Origin: Granulicella sp.
GTDB lineage: Bacteria; Acidobacteriota; Terriglobia; Terriglobales; Acidobacteriaceae
DNA: 31,301 bases
Direction: 5' to 3'
Assembly: GCA_003133205.1 (NCBI GenBank)
Contig: PKWK01000341.1
Location: 34,503 to 65,803 of the forward strand
Part shown: positions 21,204 through 29,403 of the stretch, in pieces
Position numbering within the stretch: position 1 is the stretch's first letter
Layout of the letters: each line of letters begins with the position of its first letter
Made by a program: the position numbers and the translations under genes
Notes under the pieces: model-generated
The model's input: only the letters and a program-made list of their open reading frames with translations
Told to the model about the DNA's origin: nothing
Databases searched by the model: none

Positions 21204-22823
21204 ATGCCGACTGAAGTAGTTATGCCCCAGATGGGCGAATCGATTACCGAAGGTACCCTCACCAAGTGGCTCAAGAAGGTCGGCGACAAGGTCGAGCGCG
21301 ACGAGCCGCTCTTCGAGATCTCCACCGACAAGGTGGACGCCGAGATTCCCTCCCCCGCTGCCGGGACGTTGCAGGAGATCAAGATCGCCGAGGGCGCCAC
21401 GGTCCAGATCAATACGGTCGTATGCATCATCGCCGAGGCCGCAGACGCCGTTGCTGCGACCCCAGTCAAGGCAACTCCTGCGCCAGCGGCTGCTACTCCC
21501 GCGACCGCACCGGCCGCTGTACCGATTGCAACTCCGGTCGCAGCCCCCACACTCGCTCCGCTCGGCGCTGCCGGCACGGACGTGCCCATGCCGCAGATGG
21601 GCGAATCCATCACCGAGGGCACCATCACCAAGTGGCTCAAGAAGGTCGGCGACAAGGTGGAGCGCGACGAGCCGCTCTTCGAGATCTCCACTGACAAGGT
21701 GGACGCCGAGATCCCTTCGCCCGCCGCCGGAACGCTGACCGAGATCAAATTCCCCGAGGGCGCGACCGTCGGCATTAACACCGTCGTCGCCATCATCGGC
21801 GGCGGCGCAGGCAAGCCCGTGGCAGCGCCCGCACCCGCGGCGTCGTCCACTTCGGCACCTGCGCCGGTCGCGCCGGCGCCCATGGCCCCAGTCGCATCGA
21901 CAGCCTCAGGCGAGCGTCCGCGCTCCTCGCCGCTGGTGCGCAAGATCGCCAAGGACAACAACGTCGATCTGGGCCGAGTCGCTGGAACCGGCCCGTCCGG
22001 ACGCATCACCAAGACCGACATCCTCGGCTACATCGAGAATCCCGCCGCGAAGCCCGCACCCGCCGCCGCAGCTCCGGCGATGGCTTCCGCAGCTACATCC
22101 GCCGCAGATGCTCCCATCCCAGGCAGCCTGGTCCCCATGACCAAGATGCGCAGCATCATCGCGCGGCGCATGGTCGAATCCAAGCAGACCAGCCCGCACG
22201 TCCACACCGTCTTCAAGGTGGACATGACGCGCATCGTCCGCCTACGCGAGCGCGAGAAGTCGAAGTACGAGCAGCGCAATGGCGTCAAGCTGACCTACAT
22301 GCCGTTCATCACGCGCGCCGCCATCGTCGCGCTGCGCAAGCACCCGATCGTCAACGCCACCATCGAGGGAGACGCCATCCGCTACAACCGGAATATCAAC
22401 ATCGGCATCGCGGTGGCGCTGGAGTGGGGCCTCATCGTTCCCGTCATCAAGCAGGCCGAGGAGCAGAGCTTCCTGGGCATCGCGCGGTCTATCGCCGACG
22501 TCGCCGAGCGCGCGCGCGGAAAGAAGCTCGCACCCGACGAGGTCTCCGGCGGCACCTTCACGCTGACTAACTCCGGCATCTTCGGCGAGCAGTTCGGCAT
22601 GCCCATCATCAACCAGCCGCAGGCGGCCATCCTCGGCATCGGAGGCCTCAACAAGGAGGCTGCGGTGCTCACCGACAAGGAGGGCAACGACTCCATCGCC
22701 ATTCGCTCCATCCAGCGGTTTGCGCTGGGCTTCGACCACCGCATCGTGGATGGTGCGGACGCTGGCCGGTTCATGGCCGACTTCAAGGCTTATCTGGAGA
22801 ATTGGGACGAAACGATCGGCTAG
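21204..22823 (+). CDS. sucB: 2-oxoacid dehydrogenase E2, dihydrolipoyl acyltransferase with two lipoyl domains
   Basis: The 539-residue E2 is the acyl-transferring core of a 2-oxoacid dehydrogenase complex. Domains in order: lipoyl 1 (1-80, EISTDKVDAE with lipoylated K43), an Ala/Pro linker, lipoyl 2 (128-200, K165), a second linker, and a peripheral-subunit-binding domain (about 236-277, SPLVRKIAKDNNVDLGRVAG). A trimer-forming catalytic domain follows, ending in FDHRIVDGADAGRF with H512 and D516. ATG at 21204 has GGAAGG 6 nt upstream. I call it SucB-like because such two-lipoyl E2s with MPQMGESI motifs are usually annotated as succinyltransferase. The true substrate (2-oxoglutarate, pyruvate or branched-chain) cannot be settled from sequence. 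E1 and E3 are not in the window. lipB directly upstream fits its need for lipoylation. Confidence 0.9.
   Translation: MPTEVVMPQMGESITEGTLTKWLKKVGDKVERDEPLFEISTDKVDAEIPSPAAGTLQEIKIAEGATVQINTVVCIIAEAADAVAATPVKATPAPAAATPATAPAAVPIATPVAAPTLAPLGAAGTDVPMPQMGESITEGTITKWLKKVGDKVERDEPLFEISTDKVDAEIPSPAAGTLTEIKFPEGATVGINTVVAIIGGGAGKPVAAPAPAASSTSAPAPVAPAPMAPVASTASGERPRSSPLVRKIAKDNNVDLGRVAGTGPSGRITKTDILGYIENPAAKPAPAAAAPAMASAATSAADAPIPGSLVPMTKMRSIIARRMVESKQTSPHVHTVFKVDMTRIVRLREREKSKYEQRNGVKLTYMPFITRAAIVALRKHPIVNATIEGDAIRYNRNINIGIAVALEWGLIVPVIKQAEEQSFLGIARSIADVAERARGKKLAPDEVSGGTFTLTNSGIFGEQFGMPIINQPQAAILGIGGLNKEAAVLTDKEGNDSIAIRSIQRFALGFDHRIVDGADAGRFMADFKAYLENWDETIG
21222..21734 (+). repeat. Direct DNA repeat encoding the two lipoyl domains
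   Basis: The segments 21222-21368 and 21588-21734 are offset by exactly 366 bases (122 codons) and are nearly identical. They include two uninterrupted runs of about 32 identical bases and identical codons around both lipoylated lysines. This implies recent duplication or gene conversion between domains. Confidence 0.9.
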
Positions 22824-22854
22824 GGAAGCACTGAATATGTCCCCGTTTTGAAAG

Positions 22855-22908
22855 GGCGGGACTTTAGTCCCGCCGCAAGCTGCCTATTATTACTGCGGCT
22901 TTAGCCGC
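22855..22908. repeat. Pair of hairpins with TTTA loops after the E2 gene
   Basis: GGCGGGAC/GTCCCGCC (22855-22874) and GCGGC/GCCGC (22895-22908) each enclose TTTA. They lie between the convergent E2 and lnt genes. With no T-run they may be a dispersed repeat doubling as a transcription barrier for both genes. Confidence 0.6.
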
Positions 22909-22941
22909 CGAGGGAATCTCGAACACTTGTGCAGACTATCC

Positions 22942-24657
22942 CTAAGTCGTCCTGCGCAGTAACCCCAGCCCCAACCCGCCCAACGTCACCAGCGCGCAGA
23001 AATACGCGAATAAATCGCCGTGCGCGGAATAAAAAGTAATATCGTGCTCATAATTGAATCCCACGCGCAGGCTAGTTCGTATGTGTCGAGGCGCGGAAGT
23101 AACGACCCGCCCGTAGGGGTCGATCGCCGCCGTCACCCCTGTATTGGTCGCGCGCAGCACCCAGCGGTGGTTCTCGATCGCCCGCATGCGCACCATGTTC
23201 AGGTGTTCCCAGGCCGCGCTGGTGTCGCCGTACCATCCATCGTCGGATATATTTACCAGCACATCCGCGCCCATCCGCGCATACTGGCGCATCTCGTCGC
23301 CAAAGACCGACTCGTAGCAGATGAAGGTGCCGTAGCTGTGTCCGCCAACGGTAAACATCGTCCGGTGCTTTCCGGGATCGAATATGCCCACGTCCTGCAG
23401 TAAACTTCCGGCGAAGAAGAACAGTTTCTTGTAGGGAACATATTCTCCGAATGGCACAAGGTGCATCTTGTCGTAGCGTCCCACAATGCGGCCATCCGGC
23501 GCGACGAAGTCCGCGGAGTTATATTGGTCGTATCCGCGCTTCACATCCGGGTCCGCATCGAAAGCAATGTCCCCAACAATAATCGGCGCATCTGCCGCGC
23601 GCGCCAGGCTGGAGACCGCCGCGTGAAACTCCTGGCTGGAGATCGCCGAGCGCAACGCCGGATCGATCTCAAGGAAATCGTTCGGGGCCTCCGGCCACAC
23701 AATCAAATCCGTCGGCTGCAGGAAACGCGCGCCGCCGGAATCCGCGCCCTGTTGCGCAGGTACAGGGCCTGCGCACTGGGTTCCAGGCAGCTCAGGGATT
23801 CCATTGCATGACTCGCCCGCCGGAGGAAAGAGGCTTAGCTCGGAAAATGTCCGCAGCTTATCGCCCATTGTAAGTGGAGGCCCGGCGCTGGCCGCCGCCG
23901 CACCGACTTCCAGGTTCTCCTGCAGCAGGGTCGCCGTCGCCTGTGTTCCCTCGTGGATTGGCGGAACAGTCCGTCTTAGAAAGACAACATACAGCAGAAC
24001 AATGGCCCCACAAGCCACCATCAGCGCAGGCCACGTGTAGCGCCGTGCTTTCAGTGAAATCCGCACCAGCCAAAGCGCATTCACCGCCGCAATTACAAAT
24101 GAGATCCCATATACGCCAAGATACGGAGCAAGCCGCGTCAGCAATGGATTATCCACCTGCGTGATACCCAGCAGGTCCCAGGGAAACCCGGTAATCCGGG
24201 CCCGCGCCAGTTCCACCGCAACCCACGCGAACGGACTGAGCAGAAGCGCGCCTTGCACTCCCAGGTTTCTTCGCCCTAGCTTCGCGCGCCGGAACGCGGC
24301 AATCAGCGCGCCGAAGAGCGCATGATAAAGCCCGAGATAGAGGCAGAAGAGAACCAGAATCCCAGCCGCCGCAGGCTTTGCGATCCCGCCATAAAGGTGC
24401 ATCGTCGCGTAGACCCAGTAACAGTTCCCCAGGTACCAGACAAACCCCGAGGCATAGCCCAGCGCCGCGCCCTGAATCGCGCGAAGTGGCCGCCCATTAG
24501 CGTCTTTGCCGGTAAGTGCCCACAGCAGCGGAGCCAGCGCAACCCAGCAGAACGCCGTCCGCCACACCGGCGCAGGTCCCGCAATCGGAAACGGCAGAAC
24601 CTGCAGCAGCCCCGACAAAATCGCCAACACCCACAACCGAACCGGAATCAATCGCAT
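22942..24657 (-). CDS. lnt: Apolipoprotein N-acyltransferase
   Basis: Lnt adds the third acyl chain to the N-terminal cysteine of lipoproteins in the inner membrane, so a Gram-negative envelope is implied. The 571-residue protein has N-terminal membrane helices (about 1-230) with YASGFVWYLGNCYWVY and ITGFPWDLLG. A periplasmic nitrilase-like domain follows, carrying the catalytic triad: E323 in VWPEAP, K397 in YDKMHLVPFGEYVP and C447 in FICYESVFG. A final membrane helix is at the C-terminus. I start at ATG 24657, just before MRLIPVRLWVLAIL; ATG at 24675 is close, and the frame is open to 24753. No strong ribosome-binding site is seen. The nitrilase domain has a Gly/Pro/Ala-rich loop (about 254-313) with two extra cysteines. 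It converges with the E2 gene. Confidence 0.94.
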   Translation of the reverse strand: MRLIPVRLWVLAILSGLLQVLPFPIAGPAPVWRTAFCWVALAPLLWALTGKDANGRPLRAIQGAALGYASGFVWYLGNCYWVYATMHLYGGIAKPAAAGILVLFCLYLGLYHALFGALIAAFRRAKLGRRNLGVQGALLLSPFAWVAVELARARITGFPWDLLGITQVDNPLLTRLAPYLGVYGISFVIAAVNALWLVRISLKARRYTWPALMVACGAIVLLYVVFLRRTVPPIHEGTQATATLLQENLEVGAAAASAGPPLTMGDKLRTFSELSLFPPAGESCNGIPELPGTQCAGPVPAQQGADSGGARFLQPTDLIVWPEAPNDFLEIDPALRSAISSQEFHAAVSSLARAADAPIIVGDIAFDADPDVKRGYDQYNSADFVAPDGRIVGRYDKMHLVPFGEYVPYKKLFFFAGSLLQDVGIFDPGKHRTMFTVGGHSYGTFICYESVFGDEMRQYARMGADVLVNISDDGWYGDTSAAWEHLNMVRMRAIENHRWVLRATNTGVTAAIDPYGRVVTSAPRHIRTSLRVGFNYEHDITFYSAHGDLFAYFCALVTLGGLGLGLLRRTT

Positions 24658-24986
24658 TGTTACGCAGTCTAACATCGCGCCGCCATCGCCACTAGCCCAT
24701 GCGAAATACGCGCCTCTGGAGTGGCTTTCTCCAACCCGCAAATGCAAGCCCAATTACTGCCGTCGATCGTTCCTCGGCAAATATTGACTATTGAATTATC
24801 TGGCAGCGATTTATTTTATTTGCAAGACCGTTTCTATTTATGTATTCTCTGTGTTGACACGTTGACGCACTTAGGCTTGGAGTTATCTCTAAGTGAACGG
24901 TCGCAACCCATTGGAATATTCTGGACAACGCACCGGAAGCATGCGGTTGGGAAAGTCGATTCTCCATCGCAACAAGGAGGCAACAC
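24658..24986 (+). promoter_or_regulatory. AT-rich 329-bp gene-free stretch with candidate promoter
   Basis: This is the most AT-rich stretch of the window (for example 24780-24850) and lies between divergent lnt and the AT-hook gene. TTGACA (24854-24859) and an overlapping-phase TTGACG (24862-24867) precede TATCTC (24884-24889), the second with 16 nt spacing. The T/A-rich block upstream could act as an UP element. No tRNA, repeat or further ORF is evident. Confidence 0.45.
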
Positions 24987-25238
24987 GTGGAAGTAAGCCG
25001 TATTCTCGATGAAATTGACTCTCAGATTTCAAAACTTCAACAGGCACGCGAACTGCTCTCGGGCACCACCGTGAAGGTCAAGGGCCGTGGCCGCCCCAAG
25101 GGAAGCAAGAATGCCAAAACCGCAGCCAAGGCCGCGCCGCGCAAGCGCAAGATCAGCGCCGAAGGTCGCAAGCGCATCGCTGAAGCCATGAAGAAGCGAT
25201 GGGCAGAGCGCAGAAAGCTGGCCGCAGCCGCAAAGTAG
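24987..25238 (+). CDS. Small basic AT-hook protein, putative nucleoid-associated
   Basis: This is an 83-residue, very basic protein. The N-terminal 25 residues form a predicted amphipathic helix or coiled coil (RILDEIDSQISKLQQAREL). Next comes a classical AT-hook, KGRGRPKGSKN (residues about 32-42), which binds the minor groove of AT-rich DNA. An Ala/Lys linker and the segment ISAEGRKRIAEAMKKRWAER follow; I associate this ending with small DNA-binding proteins annotated in Acidobacteria. GTG at 24987 is set by AAGGAGG (24974-24980). It is likely a chromatin-like or transcription-modulating protein. Its own upstream region is the AT-richest in the window, which allows autoregulation by AT-hook binding (inference). 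Confidence 0.8.
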   Translation: MEVSRILDEIDSQISKLQQARELLSGTTVKVKGRGRPKGSKNAKTAAKAAPRKRKISAEGRKRIAEAMKKRWAERRKLAAAAK

Positions 25239-25274
25239 CGATTTCCCGGGGTCTCCACGAGTCCCTCACGCAAG

Positions 25275-25320
25275 CAACGCGCAGCGCTCACTCCTCCTCA
25301 GGGCGCTGCGTTGTTGTGTT
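25275..25320 (+). terminator. Probable terminator of the AT-hook gene
   Basis: CAACGC-GC-AGCGC (25275-25287) pairs with GCGCTGCGTTG (25303-25313), leaving a 2-nt bulge and a 15-nt loop. A T-rich TTGTGTT follows. The U-tract is imperfect, so termination may be partial. Confidence 0.5.
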
Positions 25321-25390
25321 CAATTCACAGTTCCGCCACAACCTTCGACAGGGGATTCTGCGATAAACTTCCAGAAGAGAGCCGTCCGCT

Positions 25391-26044
25391 CTAACGCGTG
25401 ACCACTACCTCGCGCATGTTGTCCTTGGCCAGAAAGAAATGAAAGCCCTTGAACGACTCGAGTAGCCGCTCAATCTGGCGGTTCGTATAGGTTGCGAGCT
25501 GCGGATACTCTCCCGCGCGCTGCACGTCCACCATGTTTCGATCTGTCAGGTGGTAACGGTGAAAGTCCGTCTTTGCCGTCCCCGGCGCAGACGATCCCTT
25601 GGGCGGATGAAACATCGCCAGCATCTGTCCCTCCGGCAGCATCACCGCGTGGATACGTTCCAGCACCGGCGCCAGCAACTCCTGGGGAAGATAGTCCGCC
25701 GTGTCCCAGAATAGGACCACGTCGAACCCGCGCCCGGAAAAGTTCAGGTGCGCCGCCAGAAACCGCTCTACATCGAAGCGCACACCCTCGCCGCCATCCT
25801 GGGGAACAAGCCAGTCGCGCTTGGCCGCGTCCTCCACCAGGTTCGCCAGGTAGATGCTGTGCCCCAGTTCGGTAATAAAGTTGATGTTGGTCGACGACGT
25901 TGGACCGATGTCCAGAACACGCAGCGATTCCTCGCCGTGCAACCGCTGCAGTAATTGTCCCCATCCGCTGGAATGCCGCGAGACGCGTCCGTTCTCCGTT
26001 GCCGCTCCGCCTGCCTTGTCCTTGCCGCCAAAGAAGCTGGCCAT
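25391..26044 (-). CDS. SAM-dependent methyltransferase-like protein
   Basis: The 217-residue protein has a class I methyltransferase pattern. LRVLDIGPTSSTNINFI (about 41-57) is the glycine-containing motif I, although its GxGxG is reduced to a single G. FDVVLFWDTADYLPQELL (about 105-125) is in the motif IV position, and VMLPEGQMLAMFHPP is the post-IV strand. The C-terminal part (RQIERLLESFKGFHFFLAKD) resembles family endings. The start ATG at 26044 has a strong GGAGG-containing site, so the longer frame to 26158 is not used. It begins 19 nt after the bactofilin stop, giving a tight two-gene operon. The substrate is unknown. With the degenerate motif I, loss of methylation activity is possible. 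Confidence 0.75.
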   Translation of the reverse strand: MASFFGGKDKAGGAATENGRVSRHSSGWGQLLQRLHGEESLRVLDIGPTSSTNINFITELGHSIYLANLVEDAAKRDWLVPQDGGEGVRFDVERFLAAHLNFSGRGFDVVLFWDTADYLPQELLAPVLERIHAVMLPEGQMLAMFHPPKGSSAPGTAKTDFHRYHLTDRNMVDVQRAGEYPQLATYTNRQIERLLESFKGFHFFLAKDNMREVVVTR

Positions 26045-26063
26045 CTCTCCGCCTCCTTCCCGC

Positions 26064-26468
26064 TCAGATAAGGTCCAGGACCGCTTCGTCCGTCGCAGGG
26101 TCCTCGGTGCCCGGCAGCCGCCCCGAAACCGCCGCCGCAGCCTCCAACAGCTCCACACAACCCTTCATGCTCGCGTTCTCCTCGATCGACAACCTCGCCG
26201 AGACGATGTCTCCCTTCACCACCGCGGTATCACGCAGCTCGACCCGCCCCGATGCGCGCAGATTGCCTTCGACCAGCCCGAAGATCACCACCTCACGCGC
26301 GTCCATGTCCGCCATCACGCGCGCATTCGGCCCCACCGTCAGCCGGCTCTCGGGCAGCGAGATCACGCCTTCCACCACGCCGTCCACGAACAGGTCTTCT
26401 TTACCCGTCACCTCTCCACGAATCGTGACGGACTTGCCAATAACGGTCGAACCCTCGGCTGGCTTCAT
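26064..26468 (-). CDS. Bactofilin (polymer-forming cytoskeletal protein)
   Basis: Bactofilins form non-polar, nucleotide-free filaments on the inner membrane that position cell-wall or surface machinery. The 134-residue protein has a short N-terminal tail, then the right-handed beta-helix repeats: STVIGKSVTIRGEVTGKEDL, FVDGVVEGVISLPESRLTVG, ARVMADMDAREVVIFGLVEG, VELRDTAVVKGDIVSARLSI, then ENASMKGCVEL. A short Ala-rich C-terminus follows. ATG at 26468 is preceded by GGGGAGAG. The promoter candidate at 26530-26557 gives a leader of about 55 nt. It is first in an operon with the methyltransferase-like gene. In a window with mreB, glmU and lnt, a cell-shape role is plausible. Confidence 0.92.
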   Translation of the reverse strand: MKPAEGSTVIGKSVTIRGEVTGKEDLFVDGVVEGVISLPESRLTVGPNARVMADMDAREVVIFGLVEGNLRASGRVELRDTAVVKGDIVSARLSIEENASMKGCVELLEAAAAVSGRLPGTEDPATDEAVLDLI

Positions 26469-26498
26469 CGGTTTTTCGCTCTCCCCGGCTGCAATGTG

Positions 26499-26518
26499 GC
26501 ACTGATTCTGCACTGATT
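26499..26518. repeat. Two 9-nt direct repeats in the bactofilin leader
   Basis: GCACTGATT occurs at 26499-26507 and 26510-26518, an 11-nt period that places both copies on one helix face. They lie between the bactofilin promoter candidate and its start codon, and could be a regulator site. Confidence 0.4.
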
Positions 26519-26529
26519 GTACTTGCCGA

Positions 26530-26557
26530 ACTATACCAGTCCCGCGTTCCCAGGCAA
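26530..26557 (-). promoter_or_regulatory. Candidate promoter of the bactofilin operon
   Basis: On the minus strand TTGCCT (26557-26552) and TATAGT (26535-26530) are spaced by 16 nt, and TGG before the -10 gives an extended -10 form. The predicted transcript start is near 26523. Confidence 0.55.
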
Positions 26558-26566
26558 ACCCACAGA

Positions 26567-26593
26567 TTGAACTCACGCTAAACTAAATATAAG
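26567..26593 (+). promoter_or_regulatory. Weak candidate promoter of the exported-protein gene
   Basis: TTGAAC (26567-26572) and TATAAG (26588-26593) are spaced by 15 nt, pointing toward the gene at 26690. The spacing is short. It is back to back with the bactofilin promoter. Confidence 0.3.
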
Positions 26594-26689
26594 TCTGAAG
26601 GCGTATCCCTCGTCCTGAGGTGGAGAAAACCTAACATCCGTTGTCCGCGTCAAACCTTGGTAGACGGCAGAATGCACTCGCCACACACG

Positions 26690-27649
26690 ATGAGAACCGC
26701 AGCCTCGGCCGCCCAGCCCGCAACCCGATCCCCATTCAATCTCCCTCAGCGGCCCGCCGCGTTGCGCCAACGCGCCCGGCTCTGGCTCCTGCTCGGCACA
26801 TGTTTCCTGGCGCTTGCAACTGCCGGCCCAGCGGCTTGGCCGCAGGCTGCCTCCGCCGCTTCTCTGCCGGCTGTCCCCGCCCGCTCCTGGGTCGTCGACT
26901 GCGCCAACAATGAAGCCATCGTCATTCAGCACCCTGATTCCTTCCTGCGCTATCGCCTGCATGTGATCGATGAGAAGGGTGACCACCTGCGCGACCGGAT
27001 CGAGACCCCCGAGGGCAGTGTCAGCCGCAACCTGCAGAGCGACGGCCGCCCACTTACCCCGGCAGAGGACGCAGCTGAACGCCAGCGCCTCAACGACCTG
27101 CTCGCCTCGCCTGCCGCCTTCGCCCGCCACATCCGCAACGAACAGAACAACAAGCAGATAGGCGTGAATCTCCTCAAACTCATACCCAACGCCATGCTCT
27201 GGAGCTACACCGCCGGACAGCCTCAACTCCCCAACCAGCCCACAGGCGATCCCGCACTGGTTGTCCTCGACTTCAAACCCAATCCCGCCTGGTCTCCTCC
27301 CAACTTTGAAGCCGAGACGCTCACCGGCGTGGAAGGTCGCGTCTGGATCGACCCGCGCACCCGCCGCATGGTCCGCCTGGAAGGCAGCCTCACGCGCGCC
27401 GTCAACATCGGCTGGGGCATTGTCGCCCACCTTTATCCCGGCGGCACCGTCACCCTGCAGCAGGCCAATGTCGGAGGCCAGCGCTGGATCGTCGAACACA
27501 TCGTCGAGCAGCTTAACCTGCGCGCTCTGCTGGTCAAAAACGTCCATCAGCGCCTCGTCTTCGACACCGCGGACTATCAGCCCGTCCCCGCCATGCCCTA
27601 CCAGCAAGCCATCAAAATCCTGCTTGACACACCGCTTCCCACTCGCTGA
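26690..27649 (+). CDS. Exported protein, possibly LolA-like fold
   Basis: The protein is about 319 residues with an Arg-rich N-terminus. A hydrophobic signal stretch (WLLLGTCFLALATAG) follows, with a likely cleavage after ASA or ASAAS. The mature part has a conserved-looking helical section (DAAERQRLNDLLASPAAFAR). Its C-terminal half reads as beta strands: LTGVEGRVWIDPRTRRMVRL, then NIGWGIVAHLYPGGTVTLQQ and RWIVEHIVEQLNLRALLVK. That 'WIDP..MVRLEG' pattern resembles outer-membrane lipoprotein-sorting (LolA/LolB-like) proteins, but I cannot confirm the family. Starts at 26672 (ATG) and 26657 (TTG) are also possible; none has a clear ribosome-binding site. It is divergent from bactofilin and 89 nt upstream of glmU, so an envelope function fits its context. 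Confidence 0.75.
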   Translation: MRTAASAAQPATRSPFNLPQRPAALRQRARLWLLLGTCFLALATAGPAAWPQAASAASLPAVPARSWVVDCANNEAIVIQHPDSFLRYRLHVIDEKGDHLRDRIETPEGSVSRNLQSDGRPLTPAEDAAERQRLNDLLASPAAFARHIRNEQNNKQIGVNLLKLIPNAMLWSYTAGQPQLPNQPTGDPALVVLDFKPNPAWSPPNFEAETLTGVEGRVWIDPRTRRMVRLEGSLTRAVNIGWGIVAHLYPGGTVTLQQANVGGQRWIVEHIVEQLNLRALLVKNVHQRLVFDTADYQPVPAMPYQQAIKILLDTPLPTR

Positions 27650-27738
27650 CGCCCTCCAGTCCCAAATTGCGACGAACCGCCTGCGCGAGCGATGAATTCG
27701 TGACGATGCGCCGCAAGAAGTGAGAAGATAGCGGAGAC

Positions 27739-29211
27739 ATGGAAGCGACAGGTTTTGCAGTAGCCATCATGGCCGCGGGCAAGGGCACGCGGCTCAACAG
27801 CAAGCGGCCCAAGGTGTTGCACGAGGTCGGCGGACGAGCCCTGCTGCTGCACGTCATTGCAGCGGCAAAGACGCTGGTCGGCGACGGAGAGATATACTGC
27901 ATCGTCGGCCACGAGGCCGGGCGCGTGCAGGCCGCGGTCGCCGGCACGGGTGTCTCGTTTGTCCCGCAACCAGACCAGCGCGGAACCGGCCACGCCATGC
28001 AGGTGCTCAAGGCCTGGCTGGAGCTCTCCGGCGCGCCGCTTCCGAACCATCTCCTCGTTCTCTCGGGCGACGTTCCGCTGATCCGCCCCGAAACGCTCTC
28101 CGCGCTCTGCGAGCTGCACCTGAAAGAGCGCGCGGCGATGTCCATCCTCACCGCGGTCCCCGAGAACCCCACTGGCTATGGACGCGTCCTGCGCCTCACC
28201 CCGGGCCAGCCCGAGGTGCTCGCCATCGTCGAACAGAAGGCGCTCACGCCCGCCCAGCTCACCGCGCCGGAGATCAACTCCGGAATCTACTGCTTCGAGA
28301 CTTCGGCGCTCTTCAGCAAGCTCGACCTGCTCTCCACCGACAACGCCCACGGCGAGTTCTATCTGACGGACGTCGCCGCGCTGCTGGTGGCCGACGGCCA
28401 GCGCGTCGTCGCGCTCCAGGCCGGCAGCGTGGACGAGGTGCTGGGCGCCAACACCATCGCCGAGGTGATGCACCTCGACGAGGCCATGCGCGCCGCCACC
28501 GCGCGCCGCCTGATGGCCCAGGGAGTCACCATCTTCCGCCCAGATACATGCGTCATCGACGACGAGGTCACCGTCGGCCCGGACACGGTGATTGAACCGT
28601 ACGTCCAGCTTCTGGGCGCAACGCGCATCGGCTCGGAGTGCCGCATCCGCTCCTACTCGGTGGTGCAGCACTCCGTCCTGGGCAACTGCGTCATCGTGCG
28701 CAACGGATGCATTCTGGACCGTGCGGAGGTCGGCGACGGCGCGGTCCTCGGCCCCTACGCCCACCTGCGGCCGGAGAGCCGGATCGGCGAGATGGCCCAC
28801 GTCGGCAACTTCTGCGAGACCAAGAAGACCACGCTGGGCCGCGGCTCCAAGGCCAACCACCTCACATACCTGGGCGATGCGGTCATCGGAGCGGGCGTCA
28901 ATGTCGGCGCCGGAGTCATCACCTGCAACTACGACGGCGCGCGCAAGCACACCACCACCATCGGCGACGGGGTCTTCGTCGGCTCCGACTGCACGCTGGT
29001 CGCGCCGGTCAGCCTGGGGGACGGAGCGTACGTCGGCGCGGGATCCTGCATCACCCATCCCGTTCCCGCCGGAGCGCTGGCCATCGGCCGCGCCCACCAG
29101 GTCACCAAAGAGGGCTGGGTCGCCGCCCGCCGCGCCGCCAAAGCCGCAACCCAGGCCGCAGCTCAATCCGCCACTCAGTCTCCACCAAAAACCACGGAGA
29201 AAAAGAAGTAG
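27739..29211 (+). CDS. glmU: Bifunctional N-acetylglucosamine-1-phosphate uridyltransferase / glucosamine-1-phosphate acetyltransferase
   Basis: GlmU makes UDP-GlcNAc, the precursor of peptidoglycan and lipopolysaccharide. The 490-residue protein has the N-terminal uridyltransferase domain with IMAAGKGTRLNSKRPKVLH, QRGTGHAM, SGDVPLI and the NSGIY strand. Its C-terminal left-handed beta-helix carries the acetyltransferase site: YAHLRPESRIGE, GNFCETKKTTLGRGSKANHL, the metal and acetyl-CoA region VGAGVITCNYDGARKHTT, and VGSDCTLVAPV. A 35-residue Ala/Gln/Lys tail follows, longer than usual. ATG at 27739 has GCGGAG nearby. It follows the exported-protein gene by 89 nt and is 192 nt before the HD-GYP regulator. 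Both catalytic halves appear intact. Confidence 0.98.
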   Translation: MEATGFAVAIMAAGKGTRLNSKRPKVLHEVGGRALLLHVIAAAKTLVGDGEIYCIVGHEAGRVQAAVAGTGVSFVPQPDQRGTGHAMQVLKAWLELSGAPLPNHLLVLSGDVPLIRPETLSALCELHLKERAAMSILTAVPENPTGYGRVLRLTPGQPEVLAIVEQKALTPAQLTAPEINSGIYCFETSALFSKLDLLSTDNAHGEFYLTDVAALLVADGQRVVALQAGSVDEVLGANTIAEVMHLDEAMRAATARRLMAQGVTIFRPDTCVIDDEVTVGPDTVIEPYVQLLGATRIGSECRIRSYSVVQHSVLGNCVIVRNGCILDRAEVGDGAVLGPYAHLRPESRIGEMAHVGNFCETKKTTLGRGSKANHLTYLGDAVIGAGVNVGAGVITCNYDGARKHTTTIGDGVFVGSDCTLVAPVSLGDGAYVGAGSCITHPVPAGALAIGRAHQVTKEGWVAARRAAKAATQAAAQSATQSPPKTTEKKK

Positions 29212-29403
29212 CCTTTCGCCGCTCGCCGATGTGATGCCCCGCATCGCATTGCCGATAGATACCACATACCCGCTCGCGGCCTGGACCGGCCGCTTAACGG
29301 CAGCGCACCTGGATCGTTTTCGGACCGGCTCGTACCTCTGGTGTGGCTCTGTAGAGCAACGGAAGCCTGCCCTGGACCGCAGGGTGGCGGAGAACATTGG
29401 CCT

